In this document: positions 33,673 through 44,268 of the stretch, piece after piece
Position numbering within the stretch: position 1 is the first letter of the stretch
Layout of the letters: the number at the start of each line of letters is the position of its first letter
Assembly (NCBI GenBank): GCA_015067825.1
Contig: SVLQ01000013.1
Span: 1-64,000 of the forward strand
Length of the DNA stretch: 64,000 nucleotides
DNA from: Oscillospiraceae bacterium
Lineage (GTDB): Bacteria; Bacillota; Clostridia; Oscillospirales; QAMX01
Direction: 5' to 3'
Translations under genes and position numbers: made by a program
Notes under the pieces: generated by a model
Seen by the model: only the letters and a program-made list of their open reading frames with translations
What the model was told of the DNA's origin: nothing
Databases searched by the model: none

Positions 33673-34737
33673 CTAGCAGCGCTTTTTGAGCTCTTCTTCC
33701 AGTCGGCGTAGCGCCTCGTCAGGGGCGTAGCGGCCGAGGGTCTTACCGTCGGCAAAGAGCAGGAAATCGCCGTTGCCGCCGGCGAGGCCGACGTCGGCTT
33801 CGCGCGCTTCGCCGGGGCCGTTGACGGCGCAGCCCATGACGGCAACCGTCAGGCGTTTGTTCGTTTGGATCGCATCAGTAAGTTTTTCCACCTTTTCCAC
33901 CAGCGAGACCAGATCGACACAGGTGCGGCCGCAGGTGGGGCAAGAGACGACGCGGATCCCGCTCTCCAGCCGGTCGGCGGCGCGCAGGATCTCGTAGGCG
34001 GCGCGCGCCTCTTCGAGCGGATCCCCTGTGAGCGAGACGCGGATCGTATCGCCCACGCCCATTGCCAAGAGCCCGCCGATACCGGCAGCGCTTTTGATGA
34101 GTCCGCGCTCACCCATACCGGCTTCGGTGACGCCGATATGCAGGGGATAGTCGAAGCGCTCGGCGGCCAGTAAGTTCGCACGGATCGTGCGGCCCGCGTC
34201 GGAGAGCTTGATCGACAGGCAGATATCGTAAAAATCGCAGGCTTCCAGCATTTGGATATGGCGCGCCGCACTTTCGACGGCGGCTTCGGCGGTCACGCCG
34301 TACTGCTCGACGAGCGAACGCTCGAGCGAGCCGCTGTTGACGCCGATGCGGATGGGGATGCCGCGCGCACGGCAGGCGTCGGCGACGGCTTTGACCCGCT
34401 CCTCGCTGCCGATGTTGCCGGGGTTGATGCGGATCTTGTCCGCGCCGGCGGCGACGGATTCGATCGCGAGGCGATAGTCGAAGTGGATGTCGGCGACGAG
34501 CGGCACGGGCGAGCGCTCGCGGATCGCGGCGAAGGCGCGGGCCGCGGCCATATCCGGCACGGCCAGACGCACGATATCGCACCCGGCTTCCGCCAGCGCA
34601 CAAACCTGCGCGACGCTCGCTTCGACGTCGGTCGTTTTCGTATTGGTCATCGATTGGATCGAGATCGGCGCACCGCCCCCGATCGCCACACTTCCGGCAT
34701 GGATCTGCCGGGTCTTCTTCTGCGAAAAATCAAACAT
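33673..34737 (-). CDS. ispG: 4-hydroxy-3-methylbut-2-enyl diphosphate synthase (flavodoxin/ferredoxin)
   Basis: IspG (GcpE) catalyses the penultimate MEP-pathway step, converting MEcPP to HMBPP with a [4Fe-4S] cluster. The 354-residue protein has a TIM-barrel start (IGGGAPISIQSMTNTKT), VADIHFDYRLAIES, RINPGNIGSEERVKAV and cluster cysteines in VVSCPTCGRTCVDL, ending with VAVMGCAVNGPGEA. The start at 34737 (MFDFSQKKTRQIHAG) follows AAAAGGGACG. It lies 61 nt downstream of rseP on the same strand and shares its cluster with dxr, two enzymes of one pathway. Confidence 0.96.
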   Translation of the reverse strand: MFDFSQKKTRQIHAGSVAIGGGAPISIQSMTNTKTTDVEASVAQVCALAEAGCDIVRLAVPDMAAARAFAAIRERSPVPLVADIHFDYRLAIESVAAGADKIRINPGNIGSEERVKAVADACRARGIPIRIGVNSGSLERSLVEQYGVTAEAAVESAARHIQMLEACDFYDICLSIKLSDAGRTIRANLLAAERFDYPLHIGVTEAGMGERGLIKSAAGIGGLLAMGVGDTIRVSLTGDPLEEARAAYEILRAADRLESGIRVVSCPTCGRTCVDLVSLVEKVEKLTDAIQTNKRLTVAVMGCAVNGPGEAREADVGLAGGNGDFLLFADGKTLGRYAPDEALRRLEEELKKRC

Positions 34738-34798
34738 AAAAACGTCCCTTTTGCGCCGAAAACGGCATATTTTCCGTTCTCGGCCTCCAATTTTCAAG

Positions 34799-35830
34799 TT
34801 ATCCGATCAGTCTTGCCACGTCGTTGTAGCCGACGTAGACCATCAGCAGCAAAAAGAGCAGCAGACCGGCGAGGTGGATATAGTTTTCGTATTTGGAATC
34901 CAGGCGTTTGCCGAAGGGCTTGAGCACGAGCTCGATCAGCAAAAACAGCACGCGGCCGCCATCGAGCGCGGGCAGCGGCAGCAGATTCATCACGGCGAGG
35001 TTGATCGCGATGAACGCGGCGAACGCCCAAAGCGTGCGGCCGCTGTCGACCTGACTCATCGTGGCGGTGATGCCGATGGGACCCGTGAGGTCGTCGACGC
35101 CGGCGTTGCCCTTGAAGAGGTCGGCGAGGCTCATGCGGATCGTGCGGACATAGTCGCGGGCGATATCGATACCGTAGCCGACCTTATCGAAGAAGCCGGC
35201 CTCTTTCGTGCCCATGTTGAAGCCGTAGCGGAGCTGGTCGCTGCCTTCGAAGGTGCGCGGCGCGATCTCGACGTTTTCGAGCGTGACCTTTTGGCCGTCG
35301 CGGATGACCGTGACCGTGTACGGTTCGCCCTGATAGCGCTGGAAGAGGAAGGCGATGTTATCGGAGGTGTAGACGCGTTCGCCGTTGATCTCGTAGAGTT
35401 CGTCGCCGACGAGCACACCGGCGTTAGAACTGCCGAGTTCGGCGGGGAACGATTCGACCGTCGTGGTCACAAGGCGGTCGCTTGGCAGCAACAGCACGAT
35501 GATGACGACGAAGCCGAAGAGGAAATTCATCAGCGAGCCGGCGACGAGCACGATAAAGCGCGCCCAGATCGGCTTGTTGCCGAAGGCGCGCGGCTCGACC
35601 GAATCCTCGTCCTCGCCTTCCATCATGCACGCGCCGCCGACCGGCAGCAGGCGCAGCGAAAAATCGGTCTCGCCGATCTTCACGCCGCAGAGACGCGGCC
35701 CCAGACCGAGCGAAAAGCCGTTGACCTTGACGCCGACGGTCTTGGCGGCGAGAAAATGGCCCATTTCGTGGACGAAGATCAGGACGCCAAAGATCAGGAT
35801 CGCATACAGAATATTGAGAAATAGTTGCAT
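34799..35830 (-). CDS. rseP: Site-2 intramembrane zinc metalloprotease
   Basis: This 343-residue membrane protease of the RseP/RasP family cleaves transmembrane segments of anti-sigma factors and signal peptides. The zinc motif HEMGHFLAAK (His21, Glu22, His25) lies in the first transmembrane helix. A PDZ domain follows at about 115-200 (SNAGVLVGDELYEINGERV), and the second site motif is LLPLPALDGGR near the C-terminus. It sits in the conserved order dxr-rseP-ispG, but here a phosphorylase-like gene separates it from dxr. Confidence 0.96.
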   Translation of the reverse strand: MQLFLNILYAILIFGVLIFVHEMGHFLAAKTVGVKVNGFSLGLGPRLCGVKIGETDFSLRLLPVGGACMMEGEDEDSVEPRAFGNKPIWARFIVLVAGSLMNFLFGFVVIIVLLLPSDRLVTTTVESFPAELGSSNAGVLVGDELYEINGERVYTSDNIAFLFQRYQGEPYTVTVIRDGQKVTLENVEIAPRTFEGSDQLRYGFNMGTKEAGFFDKVGYGIDIARDYVRTIRMSLADLFKGNAGVDDLTGPIGITATMSQVDSGRTLWAFAAFIAINLAVMNLLPLPALDGGRVLFLLIELVLKPFGKRLDSKYENYIHLAGLLLFLLLMVYVGYNDVARLIG

Positions 35831-35873
35831 AAAAATGTCCTTTCACAGGAAAATCGGTTTGAAAACAGAATAA

Positions 35874-36629
35874 TTACAATCTGACGGCGGTTTCGAGCGC
35901 GACTGCGAGGATGCGCCCGCGCAGGTCGGCGGGCATCTGTCCGAGCATCCGTTTGTCCCAAGTTTGGGCATCGAGGCAGTCGGCGGCATAAAAAAATTGG
36001 TACACTTCTTTTTTGCGGAATTGGCCGACGGCCATCAGCGCGGCGCATTCCATCTCGACCGTATTGCAGCCTTCTTGCCGGCGCAGATCTAAATTGCGGC
36101 TCGTTTCGCGGTAAAAGGCGTCGGTCGTCCAGGTTTTCGTCATGCGGAAGGGGACGTGCAGCTCCGTAAAGATCTGCGCGAGCTTTGGCGCGGAGAGGAT
36201 CTGCAGATAGTCCGACGGGGCGGCGTAGTGGTAGCTCGTGCCTTCGTCGCGGTATGCGGCAGAGGGGATCAGCAGATTTCCCTCGGCGATTTCTTTGTCG
36301 AGCGCGCCGCAGGAACCGAAATAGAGGAATTTCTCCGCGCCCAAGGCGATCAGCTCTTCGAGAAACGCCGCGGCAAGCGAACTGCCGATCATCGACTGGA
36401 AAAAGCCGATCTCGCAGCCTTCGTGCGCAAAGCGGTAGATCGGGAAGCGCATGCCGCCCGCCTTCAGACAGCCGATCTCTTCGGCTGCGTGGTTTTGGAG
36501 AAAAAGGGAACAAAACTTCGCCGAAAACGCGATCAGCATCGTTTTTGGGAAGTTTTCGATCGGTGTTACGTTGTTTTCGGCTTTGACGATCTCTGCGCCG
36601 ATCGGATCAAACGTATCGACGATGCTCAC
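35874..36629 (-). CDS. Nucleoside phosphorylase-superfamily protein
   Basis: This 251-residue protein of the PNP/UDP phosphorylase superfamily contains LYFGSCGALD, PSAAYRDEGTSYHY, TTDAFYRETSRN and CNTVEMECAALMAVGQF. The last two match the ribose- and base-binding MEME/TTDxFY segments of uridine and purine nucleoside phosphorylases. Exact substrate is unclear. GTG at 36629 is the start because AAAGGAG lies 8 nt upstream; sequence further upstream is palindromic repeat. It is unusual inside this conserved isoprenoid/lipid cluster and looks like an insertion between dxr and rseP. Confidence 0.82.
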   Translation of the reverse strand: MSIVDTFDPIGAEIVKAENNVTPIENFPKTMLIAFSAKFCSLFLQNHAAEEIGCLKAGGMRFPIYRFAHEGCEIGFFQSMIGSSLAAAFLEELIALGAEKFLYFGSCGALDKEIAEGNLLIPSAAYRDEGTSYHYAAPSDYLQILSAPKLAQIFTELHVPFRMTKTWTTDAFYRETSRNLDLRRQEGCNTVEMECAALMAVGQFRKKEVYQFFYAADCLDAQTWDKRMLGQMPADLRGRILAVALETAVRL

Positions 36630-36654
36630 GGTTTCAGCTCCTTTCGGTGGTGGG

Positions 36655-36875
36655 TGGTGGGATCGTGCGGGAGGGCGCAGAGGCTCTCCCCTACAACCTT
36701 TTTTTGGGTGAGGAGACGTTATCCCACAGCGGTCGGGTACATCGGGACGGGTGACCCGTCCCCTACGATGGGTGGTCCATGCGCGTAGGGCGGGGGCTTG
36801 CTCCCGCCGTTTTGCGGGCGGAGTCATTCTGCCATGCAGCAATCATTTGGGCGGGCGATTCGTGAATCGCCCAAA
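36655..36875. repeat. Cluster of short palindromic repeats, family P
   Basis: Units here include GGGAGGGCGCAGAGGCTCTC followed by CCCTACAA, GGGACGGGTGACCCGTCCC followed by CTACGA, GTAGGGCGGGGGCTTGCTCC in the opposite orientation, and GGGCGATTCGTGAATCGCCC. No gene is present between dxr and the phosphorylase. Confidence 0.8.
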
Positions 36876-36901
36876 CGAAGCACAAGGGAATCGTGCGGCG
36901 G

Positions 36902-38050
36902 TTACGCCTTTTGCAGTTTTTCCACGTATTCGCGTGCGGCGCGGTCGGCTTCCAGGATCGCATCGATCGAATCGACCGGCATTGCCGGCAGATCGGCGAC
37001 CGCCTGCGCGACGAGATCGGTGATCGCGAGGAACTTGATCTTCCCCGCCAGGAACGCGGCGACGGCGGCTTCGTTGGCGCCGTTGAAAACGATCGGCTTG
37101 CTGCCGCCGGCGCGGTGCACCTCGCGGGCGAGGCGCGTGGCCGGGAAGGTGGCTTCATCGGGTTGGGCAAAGGTCAGGGAGGCAAGCGAGGCGAAATCGA
37201 GCCGCGCCGCGCCGAAATCGACGCGATCCGGCCCCAGCAGCGCATAGGCGATCGGCACGCGCATATCCGGCACGCCGAGCTGGGCGATGACCGCACCGTC
37301 GGCAAATTCGACCATCGAGTGGACGATGCTTTGGCGGTGGACGAGAATTTCGATCGCCGATTCGTCGACGCCAAAGAGCCAGCACGCTTCGATCAGCTCG
37401 AGGCCCTTGTTGACCATCGTCGCCGAGTCGATCGTGATCTTCGCGCCCATGCTCCAGTTGGGGTGCGCGAGGGCATCGGCGACCGTTACGTCCGCGAGTT
37501 CCGCGCGGGTTTTGCCGAAAAACGGCCCGCCGGAAGCGGTTAAGAGGATCTTTCGTTTATTTTTATGCCCTTGCAGGCACTGATAGACTGCGGAATGTTC
37601 GGAATCGACCGGCAGGATGCGCACGCCTTTTTCTTTGGCCGCGCGCGTGACGAGCGCGCCGCCGCAAACGAGCGCTTCCTTGTTCGCCAGCGCCAGATCG
37701 TGGCCGGCTTCGATTGCCGCCATGCAGGGGCGCAGGCCGGCGATGCCGACGATCGAGGCGACCGTCATGTCGGCGTCAAAGCGCGCGGCTTCGAGGACGG
37801 CTTCTTCGCCGCCGGCGACGCGCGTATCGGTATCGGCGAGGGCGAGCTTCAACTGTTCGGCCGCCGTCTCATCGCGCATGGCCGCAAACGCCGGGCGGAA
37901 GCGGCGCACCGCTTCTTCCATCGCCTTGACGTTGGTTCCCGCGGCAATAGCCGTCACGCGCAGGTTCTGCCGCTCGGCGACGTCGAGCGTCTGGCGGCCG
38001 ATCGAACCGGTAGCGCCGAGGACGGAAATTTTGGAAATCGGTTGATTCAT
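36902..38050 (-). CDS. dxr: 1-deoxy-D-xylulose 5-phosphate reductoisomerase
   Basis: This 382-residue NADPH-dependent enzyme makes MEP from DXP, the committed isoprenoid step. It has NADPH motif LGATGSIGRQTLDV (residues 11-24), catalytic-site phrases LPVDSEHSAVYQCLQG and LLTASGGPFFGKTR, and substrate loop HPNWSMGAKITIDSATMVNK. The C-terminal helical domain appears complete. It starts 35 nt downstream of cdsA, giving likely cotranscription. Confidence 0.97.
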   Translation of the reverse strand: MNQPISKISVLGATGSIGRQTLDVAERQNLRVTAIAAGTNVKAMEEAVRRFRPAFAAMRDETAAEQLKLALADTDTRVAGGEEAVLEAARFDADMTVASIVGIAGLRPCMAAIEAGHDLALANKEALVCGGALVTRAAKEKGVRILPVDSEHSAVYQCLQGHKNKRKILLTASGGPFFGKTRAELADVTVADALAHPNWSMGAKITIDSATMVNKGLELIEACWLFGVDESAIEILVHRQSIVHSMVEFADGAVIAQLGVPDMRVPIAYALLGPDRVDFGAARLDFASLASLTFAQPDEATFPATRLAREVHRAGGSKPIVFNGANEAAVAAFLAGKIKFLAITDLVAQAVADLPAMPVDSIDAILEADRAAREYVEKLQKA

Positions 38051-38085
38051 GGTCGGATCCCTCTCGGTTTGGTTTCAAAAAACGG

Positions 38086-38901
38086 TTATTTCAGCAGCGT
38101 GGGCATCAGCGCGAGCAGAACGGCGGTCGTCGGCGTGGTGAGGAAGATGCTGTCGAAGCGGTCGAGCACGCCGCCGTGACCGGGGAAGAGCTTGCCGTAG
38201 TCTTTGATGCCGAATTCGCGCTTGATGTAGGAGAAAATGAGGTCACCGAACTGGCCGGCAACGCTGCCGAGGGCGCAGATGACCGCGAGGGTGAGATAGT
38301 TGACGGAGAAGTCGAAGGCGAAGATCATCACCACGGCGTAGATCGCACCGCCCAAAAGCGCGCCGAACACGCCGCCGACCGCACCTTCGACCGATTTTTT
38401 GGGGCTGATATTGGGGCAGAGCTTATGCTTGCCCAAAAACGAGCCGGTAAAATACGCGCCCGTATCCGACATCCACGCCGCCAAAAACGGCAGGACGATC
38501 AGGTAGATGCCGTTGGCGCTCATGCGGATCGCGACCGCCTGCGAGAGAAACCACGGCACCAAAAACGCCGAAAAGAGCGAGGCCGCGATCGCGCCAAAGC
38601 CGATCGTTTTGCCCGTGTTCATGGCGATGACGAAGAGAACGACCGTCAAGACGAGCAGCATAGCCGTCAGAACGGCGGTCGGCCACGCGAAGTACACGGC
38701 AAACGGAATCACCGCGGCGGTGACGGCGCAAAGGGCAATCACGAGGCGGTTTTTGACCACGCCGGTCGTAAAGAGCAGTTCGTGCTGGGCGATGGCCGCG
38801 AGCAGCGCGTAGAAGCAGGGCAGCACCCATGCCGGGCAGACGAACAGAATGAGCAGCATGACCGGAACCAGTACGGCGCCAACGATCGTGCGGATTAACA
38901 T
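38086..38901 (-). CDS. cdsA: Phosphatidate cytidylyltransferase
   Basis: This 271-residue polytopic membrane enzyme makes CDP-diacylglycerol from CTP and phosphatidic acid. Eight or so hydrophobic helices are visible. The family signature is near the C-terminus: [20 protein letters not shown] followed by DRFDS; an earlier block reads [16 protein letters not shown]. The start is the ATG at 38901 after AAAGAGG; in-frame sequence further upstream is repeat array 2. The cluster position between uppS and dxr is standard. Confidence 0.96.
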   Translation of the reverse strand: MLIRTIVGAVLVPVMLLILFVCPAWVLPCFYALLAAIAQHELLFTTGVVKNRLVIALCAVTAAVIPFAVYFAWPTAVLTAMLLVLTVVLFVIAMNTGKTIGFGAIAASLFSAFLVPWFLSQAVAIRMSANGIYLIVLPFLAAWMSDTGAYFTGSFLGKHKLCPNISPKKSVEGAVGGVFGALLGGAIYAVVMIFAFDFSVNYLTLAVICALGSVAGQFGDLIFSYIKREFGIKDYGKLFPGHGGVLDRFDSIFLTTPTTAVLLALMPTLLK

Positions 38902-38984
38902 AAAAAAACCTCTTTTCGGGTGAGATTGGTGGGGATCAGGTGATAGAAACGGCAGATTGTTTTGGGGGATCGAGCAGGTAGGCT

Positions 38985-39655
38985 TTAAGGCCCCCTTGTA
39001 AAGGGGGCTGGCTTCCGCGATTGCGCGAGCAAACGCGGAAGACTGGGGGATTTCTGCTGCGGGTGGAGAGACTTCACCGTGCGGCGATGGGGTCGAAATC
39101 CCTCCGGCTTTTGCCTGCGGCAAAACCCACCTCCCTTTACAAGGGAGGCTTTGGGTGATTAGCCAACGCCGGTGGCGAGACTTTGCCGTGCGGCGGTGGG
39201 AAACGGAATCCCTCCGGCTTTTGCCTGCGGCAAAACCCACCTCCCTTTACAAGGGAGGCTTGGGTGGTTAGCCAATGTCGGTGGAGAGGCTTTGCCATGC
39301 GGCGGCGGGAACGGCAGGCTCCAAGGCCCCCTTGTAAAGGGGGCTGGCTTCCGCGATTGCGCAAGCATACGCGGAAGACTGGGGGATTTCTGTTGCGGGT
39401 GGCAAGGCCTTACCGTGCGGCGGCGGGATCGGAATCCCTCCGGCTTTTGCCTGCGGCAAAACCCACCTCCCTTTACAAGGGAGGCTTTGGGTGGTTAGCC
39501 AATGTCGGTGGAGAGACTTTACCGTGAGGCGGTGGGAAACGGAATCCCTCCGGCTTTTGCCTGCGGCAAAACCCACCTCCCTTTACAAGGGAGGCTTGGG
39601 CGGTTAGCCAATGTCGGTGGAGAGACTTTGCCGTGCGGCGATGGGAACGGCAGGC
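38985..39655. repeat. Second array of A and B hairpin modules
   Basis: The same modules as in the 32040-33632 array occur in the order A (38985), B (39097), B (39207), A (39321), B (39432), B (39542). That is two units of about 335 bp, each with one A and two B modules. It fills the gap between uppS and cdsA. No gene is visible. A separate hairpin, GGGCGGC/GCCGCCC at 39682-39706, follows. Confidence 0.9.
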
Positions 39656-39734
39656 TCTTTTCCCCGTCAGAAAACATTTGTAGGGCGGCCCGCAAAAAGC
39701 CGCCCTGCAAGTGTTATTTTTTGAAAAATTTTCG

Positions 39735-40496
39735 TTATTTCGCCGGTTTTACCTCTTCGGCGCGGCCAAAACGGCGTTTGCGCGAGGCAAACCACGCAAT
39801 GGCTTTGTCGAGCTCGGCCGGCTTGAACTCCGGCCAGAGCGTATCGGTGAAATAGAGCTCGGCATACGCCGACTGCCACAGCAGGAAGTTGGAAATGCGC
39901 ATTTCTCCGCCCGTGCGGATCAGCAGATCCGGGTCGGGCAGGTCGCCGGTATAGAGATACGGCGAGAACGCCGCCTCGTCGAGCGCGGCCGGATCGGCCT
40001 TGCCCGCAGCACAGTCGGCAGCGTAGCGCTTGACGGCATCGACGATGTCGGCACGGCCGCCGTAGTTGATGCAGACGTTGACGATGATCCCCGTCTGTTT
40101 GGCGGAGATCGCATCGATCCGCGCGATCTTCTCACGGATATCCTCCGGCAGCGCATCCAGCCGTCCCAAAAAGCGCAGGCGCGCGTTTTTGGCCGCGAGC
40201 TTCTCGCACGATTCGTCGAGGTACTTGCGCAGAAGATTCAGGATCCCCTCGACCTCATCGGCCGGACGGTTCCAGTTTTCGGTGGAAAACGCGAAGACCG
40301 AGAGCGCCTCGACGCCGATCTCGCCGCAGTACTCGCTGATCTCGCGGAAGCGCTCGGCGCCGGCGGAGTGGCCGAGCTTGCGCGGCATACCGCGCTTGGA
40401 CGCCCAGCGGCCGTTGCCGTCCATGATGATCGCGATGTGGCGGGGAAATTTCTCTTTGTCGGGCAGGATATCCCGACGTTTGCCAAACAGCTTCAT
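39735..40496 (-). CDS. uppS: Isoprenyl transferase (undecaprenyl diphosphate synthase)
   Basis: This 253-residue cis-prenyltransferase builds the C55 lipid carrier for cell-wall synthesis. It has HIAIIMDGNGRWASKRG with catalytic Asp26, GHSAGAERFREI, LSVFAFSTENWNRP, LLIRTGGEMRISNFLLWQSA and ELYFTDTLWPEF, in family order. Its ATG overlaps the frr stop codon by one base (TGATG), indicating translational coupling. Confidence 0.97.
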   Translation of the reverse strand: MKLFGKRRDILPDKEKFPRHIAIIMDGNGRWASKRGMPRKLGHSAGAERFREISEYCGEIGVEALSVFAFSTENWNRPADEVEGILNLLRKYLDESCEKLAAKNARLRFLGRLDALPEDIREKIARIDAISAKQTGIIVNVCINYGGRADIVDAVKRYAADCAAGKADPAALDEAAFSPYLYTGDLPDPDLLIRTGGEMRISNFLLWQSAYAELYFTDTLWPEFKPAELDKAIAWFASRKRRFGRAEEVKPAK

Positions 40497-41050
40497 CAGA
40501 CTTCGAGGATTTCCTTTTCCTTCGCTTCGACGACTTTTTCGACTTCTTTGATCATTTTGTCGACGAGTTCGGTGATATCCTTTTCGGCGATCTTGAGATC
40601 GTCTTCGGTGATCTCGCTCTTCTTCTTCTGGGCCTTGAACTTGTCCAGCGCGTCGCGGCGGATGTTGCGGACGGCGACCTTGGCTTCTTCACCGTACTTC
40701 TTGACGTTTTTGGCGAGGTCTCTGCGGCGTTCTTCCGTCAGCGGCGGGAAGTTCAGGCGCAGGCATTTGCCGTCGTTGACCGGCGTGATGCCGACTTCGG
40801 ACTGCATGATCGCCTTTTCGGCGGCGCGCAGAAGCTGCGGATCCCACGGGGTGACGGTGAGCATGCGCGGTTCGGGCGTGGCGATGGCCGCGACCTGCGC
40901 GATCGGCGTGGGCGAGCCGTAGTAGTCGACCATAACTTTGTCGAGCACGGCGGCGGAAGCGCGGCCGGCACGGATCGTCGAAAGCTCATAGGCGAGCGCG
41001 TCGATACATTTCTTCATTTTCGCTTCATATTCGGGATAGTTGTTTTTCAT
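40496..41050 (-). CDS. frr: Ribosome recycling factor
   Basis: This 184-residue protein has the all-helical/beta two-domain RRF sequence: LAYELSTIRAGRASAAVLD, VDYYGSPTPIAQVA, EPRMLTVTPWD, and LNFPPLTEERRRDLAKNVKK. Together with EF-G it splits post-termination ribosomes. Length and motifs are standard. It lies between pyrH and uppS and follows pyrH by 51 nt. Confidence 0.97.
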   Translation of the reverse strand: MKNNYPEYEAKMKKCIDALAYELSTIRAGRASAAVLDKVMVDYYGSPTPIAQVAAIATPEPRMLTVTPWDPQLLRAAEKAIMQSEVGITPVNDGKCLRLNFPPLTEERRRDLAKNVKKYGEEAKVAVRNIRRDALDKFKAQKKKSEITEDDLKIAEKDITELVDKMIKEVEKVVEAKEKEILEV

Positions 41051-41101
41051 TTTAAAATCCTCCTTCTTTTTATCAAAACATCCGTTTTTGGGGGAGCAAA
41101 A

Positions 41102-41821
41102 TTACTTGCGGATCATCGTGCCGATCTGTTCGCCGCAGACGGCGCGGACGATATTTTTGGGGTCTTCGAGCGCGAAGAGCAGGACGGGGATATCGTTGTC
41201 CATCGAGAGCGAGGTCGCCGTCGAGTCGAGCGCGTGGAGATTTCTGGCGAGGATTTCCTGATAGGTGAGCTCGTCAAACTTTTTGGCATCGGGATTCGTG
41301 CGCGGGTCATCGTCGTAGACGCCGTCGATGTTCTTGGCCATCATGATGATCTCGGCGTTGATCTCGGCGCCGCGGAGAACCGCGACCGTATCGGTCGAGA
41401 AGAAGGGGTTGCCCATGCCGCAGCCGAAGATGACGACGCGGCCCTTCTCGAGGTGGCGCACGGCGCGCAGGCGGATGTACGGTTCGGCGATGGCGCGCAT
41501 TTCGATCGCCGTCTGCACGCGCACCGGGATCCCGCGTTTTTCAAACGCATCGGCCAGCGCAAGGCTGTTCATCGTGGTGGCGAGCATGCCCATGTGGTCG
41601 GCGCGGGTGCGTTCCATGCCCTTGCCGTTTTTGACGCCGCGCCAGAAGTTGCCGCCGCCGACGACGATGCCGACTTCACAGCCGAGGCGCACCGTTTCGG
41701 CGATCGCTTCGACGACGCTGTCAATCACGTCGTGGTCGAGGCCGAAACCGGCTTCACCGGCCAGCGCTTCGCCGCTGATCTTAATGAGCACGCGTTTATA
41801 TTTGAGTTCGTTCAAAACCAA
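41102..41821 (-). CDS. pyrH: Uridylate kinase
   Basis: This 239-residue UMP kinase of the amino-acid-kinase fold contains [43 protein letters not shown] and [17 protein letters not shown]. It phosphorylates UMP to UDP, and family members are allosterically controlled by UTP and GTP. It is the first gene of the cluster leading to polC. The 158-bp region upstream towards ligA has AT-rich sequence, but I could not define a convincing -35/-10 pair. Confidence 0.97.
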   Translation of the reverse strand: MVLNELKYKRVLIKISGEALAGEAGFGLDHDVIDSVVEAIAETVRLGCEVGIVVGGGNFWRGVKNGKGMERTRADHMGMLATTMNSLALADAFEKRGIPVRVQTAIEMRAIAEPYIRLRAVRHLEKGRVVIFGCGMGNPFFSTDTVAVLRGAEINAEIIMMAKNIDGVYDDDPRTNPDAKKFDELTYQEILARNLHALDSTATSLSMDNDIPVLLFALEDPKNIVRAVCGEQIGTMIRK

Positions 41822-41979
41822 TCACTCCGATTCTTCCGCGGGTTCGCCCCGCTCTCTTCGGCAGTTTACGGGATCGCACACTGCCCCTTATTATTTTAAT
41901 ACAAAAACGTCGTTTTGCATAGCCCATTTTGTAAATTTTCTCGCTTCGGACGGTAATTTTTTTCGTTTGTGCGGCAAAA

Positions 41980-43998
<2,019 letters not shown>

Positions 43999-44002
43999 CT
44001 AA

Positions 44003-44116
44003 TCGATCGAAAACAGAGTTTTCGATCGGTCTCTCACGCGCTGATCCCCGCCGCGCGTGGACGATCGAAGATCGTCTTGGTGGAGTTTTTTCGGCGGCAA
44101 AGCCGTCGGAAAAACG
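44003..44116. repeat. Modular hairpin repeat, family Q, short copy
   Basis: The first hairpin is CGATCGAAAAC/GTTTTCGATCG with loop AGA. The middle TGC-loop hairpin is missing. GACGATC/GATCGTC (44060-44076, loop GAA) and the terminal CGGCGGC/GCCGTCG T-rich stem remain. Linkers match other copies. Confidence 0.8.
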
Positions 44117-44194
44117 GATTTGATTTTGTTGCGTGGCAAATATATTGTACCACAAATGCGGGAAAATGAAAAGCGGAAAATGGTTTGTCCAAAA

Positions 44195-44210
44195 TGTTTC
44201 ACGTGAAACA
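44195..44210. other. parS: parS centromere site 1
   Basis: TGTTTCACGTGAAACA is a perfect 16-bp palindrome identical to the Bacillus-type ParB binding site. It lies in a gap between ligA and the zinc-ribbon gene, about 9 kb from parB. Confidence 0.97.
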
Positions 44211-44220
44211 TTCGCGCCGG

Positions 44221-44260
44221 CAATAAAAAAACAGGGAATCAAGTTCCCTGTTTTTTTATT
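44221..44260 (-). terminator. Terminator of the zinc-ribbon membrane protein gene
   Basis: A near-perfect inverted repeat (AACAGGGAA/TTCCCTGTT with flanking A- and T-runs) could act on both strands. Confidence 0.9.
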
Positions 44261-44268
44261 GCGTACTG

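Noticed and set aside
32076..33689. A 537-codon open frame across the tandem array
   Set aside because: It is made entirely of the roughly 227-bp repeat units, gives the same Arg/Gly-rich peptide again and again, and has no ribosome-binding site. It is a reading-frame by-product of the repeat.
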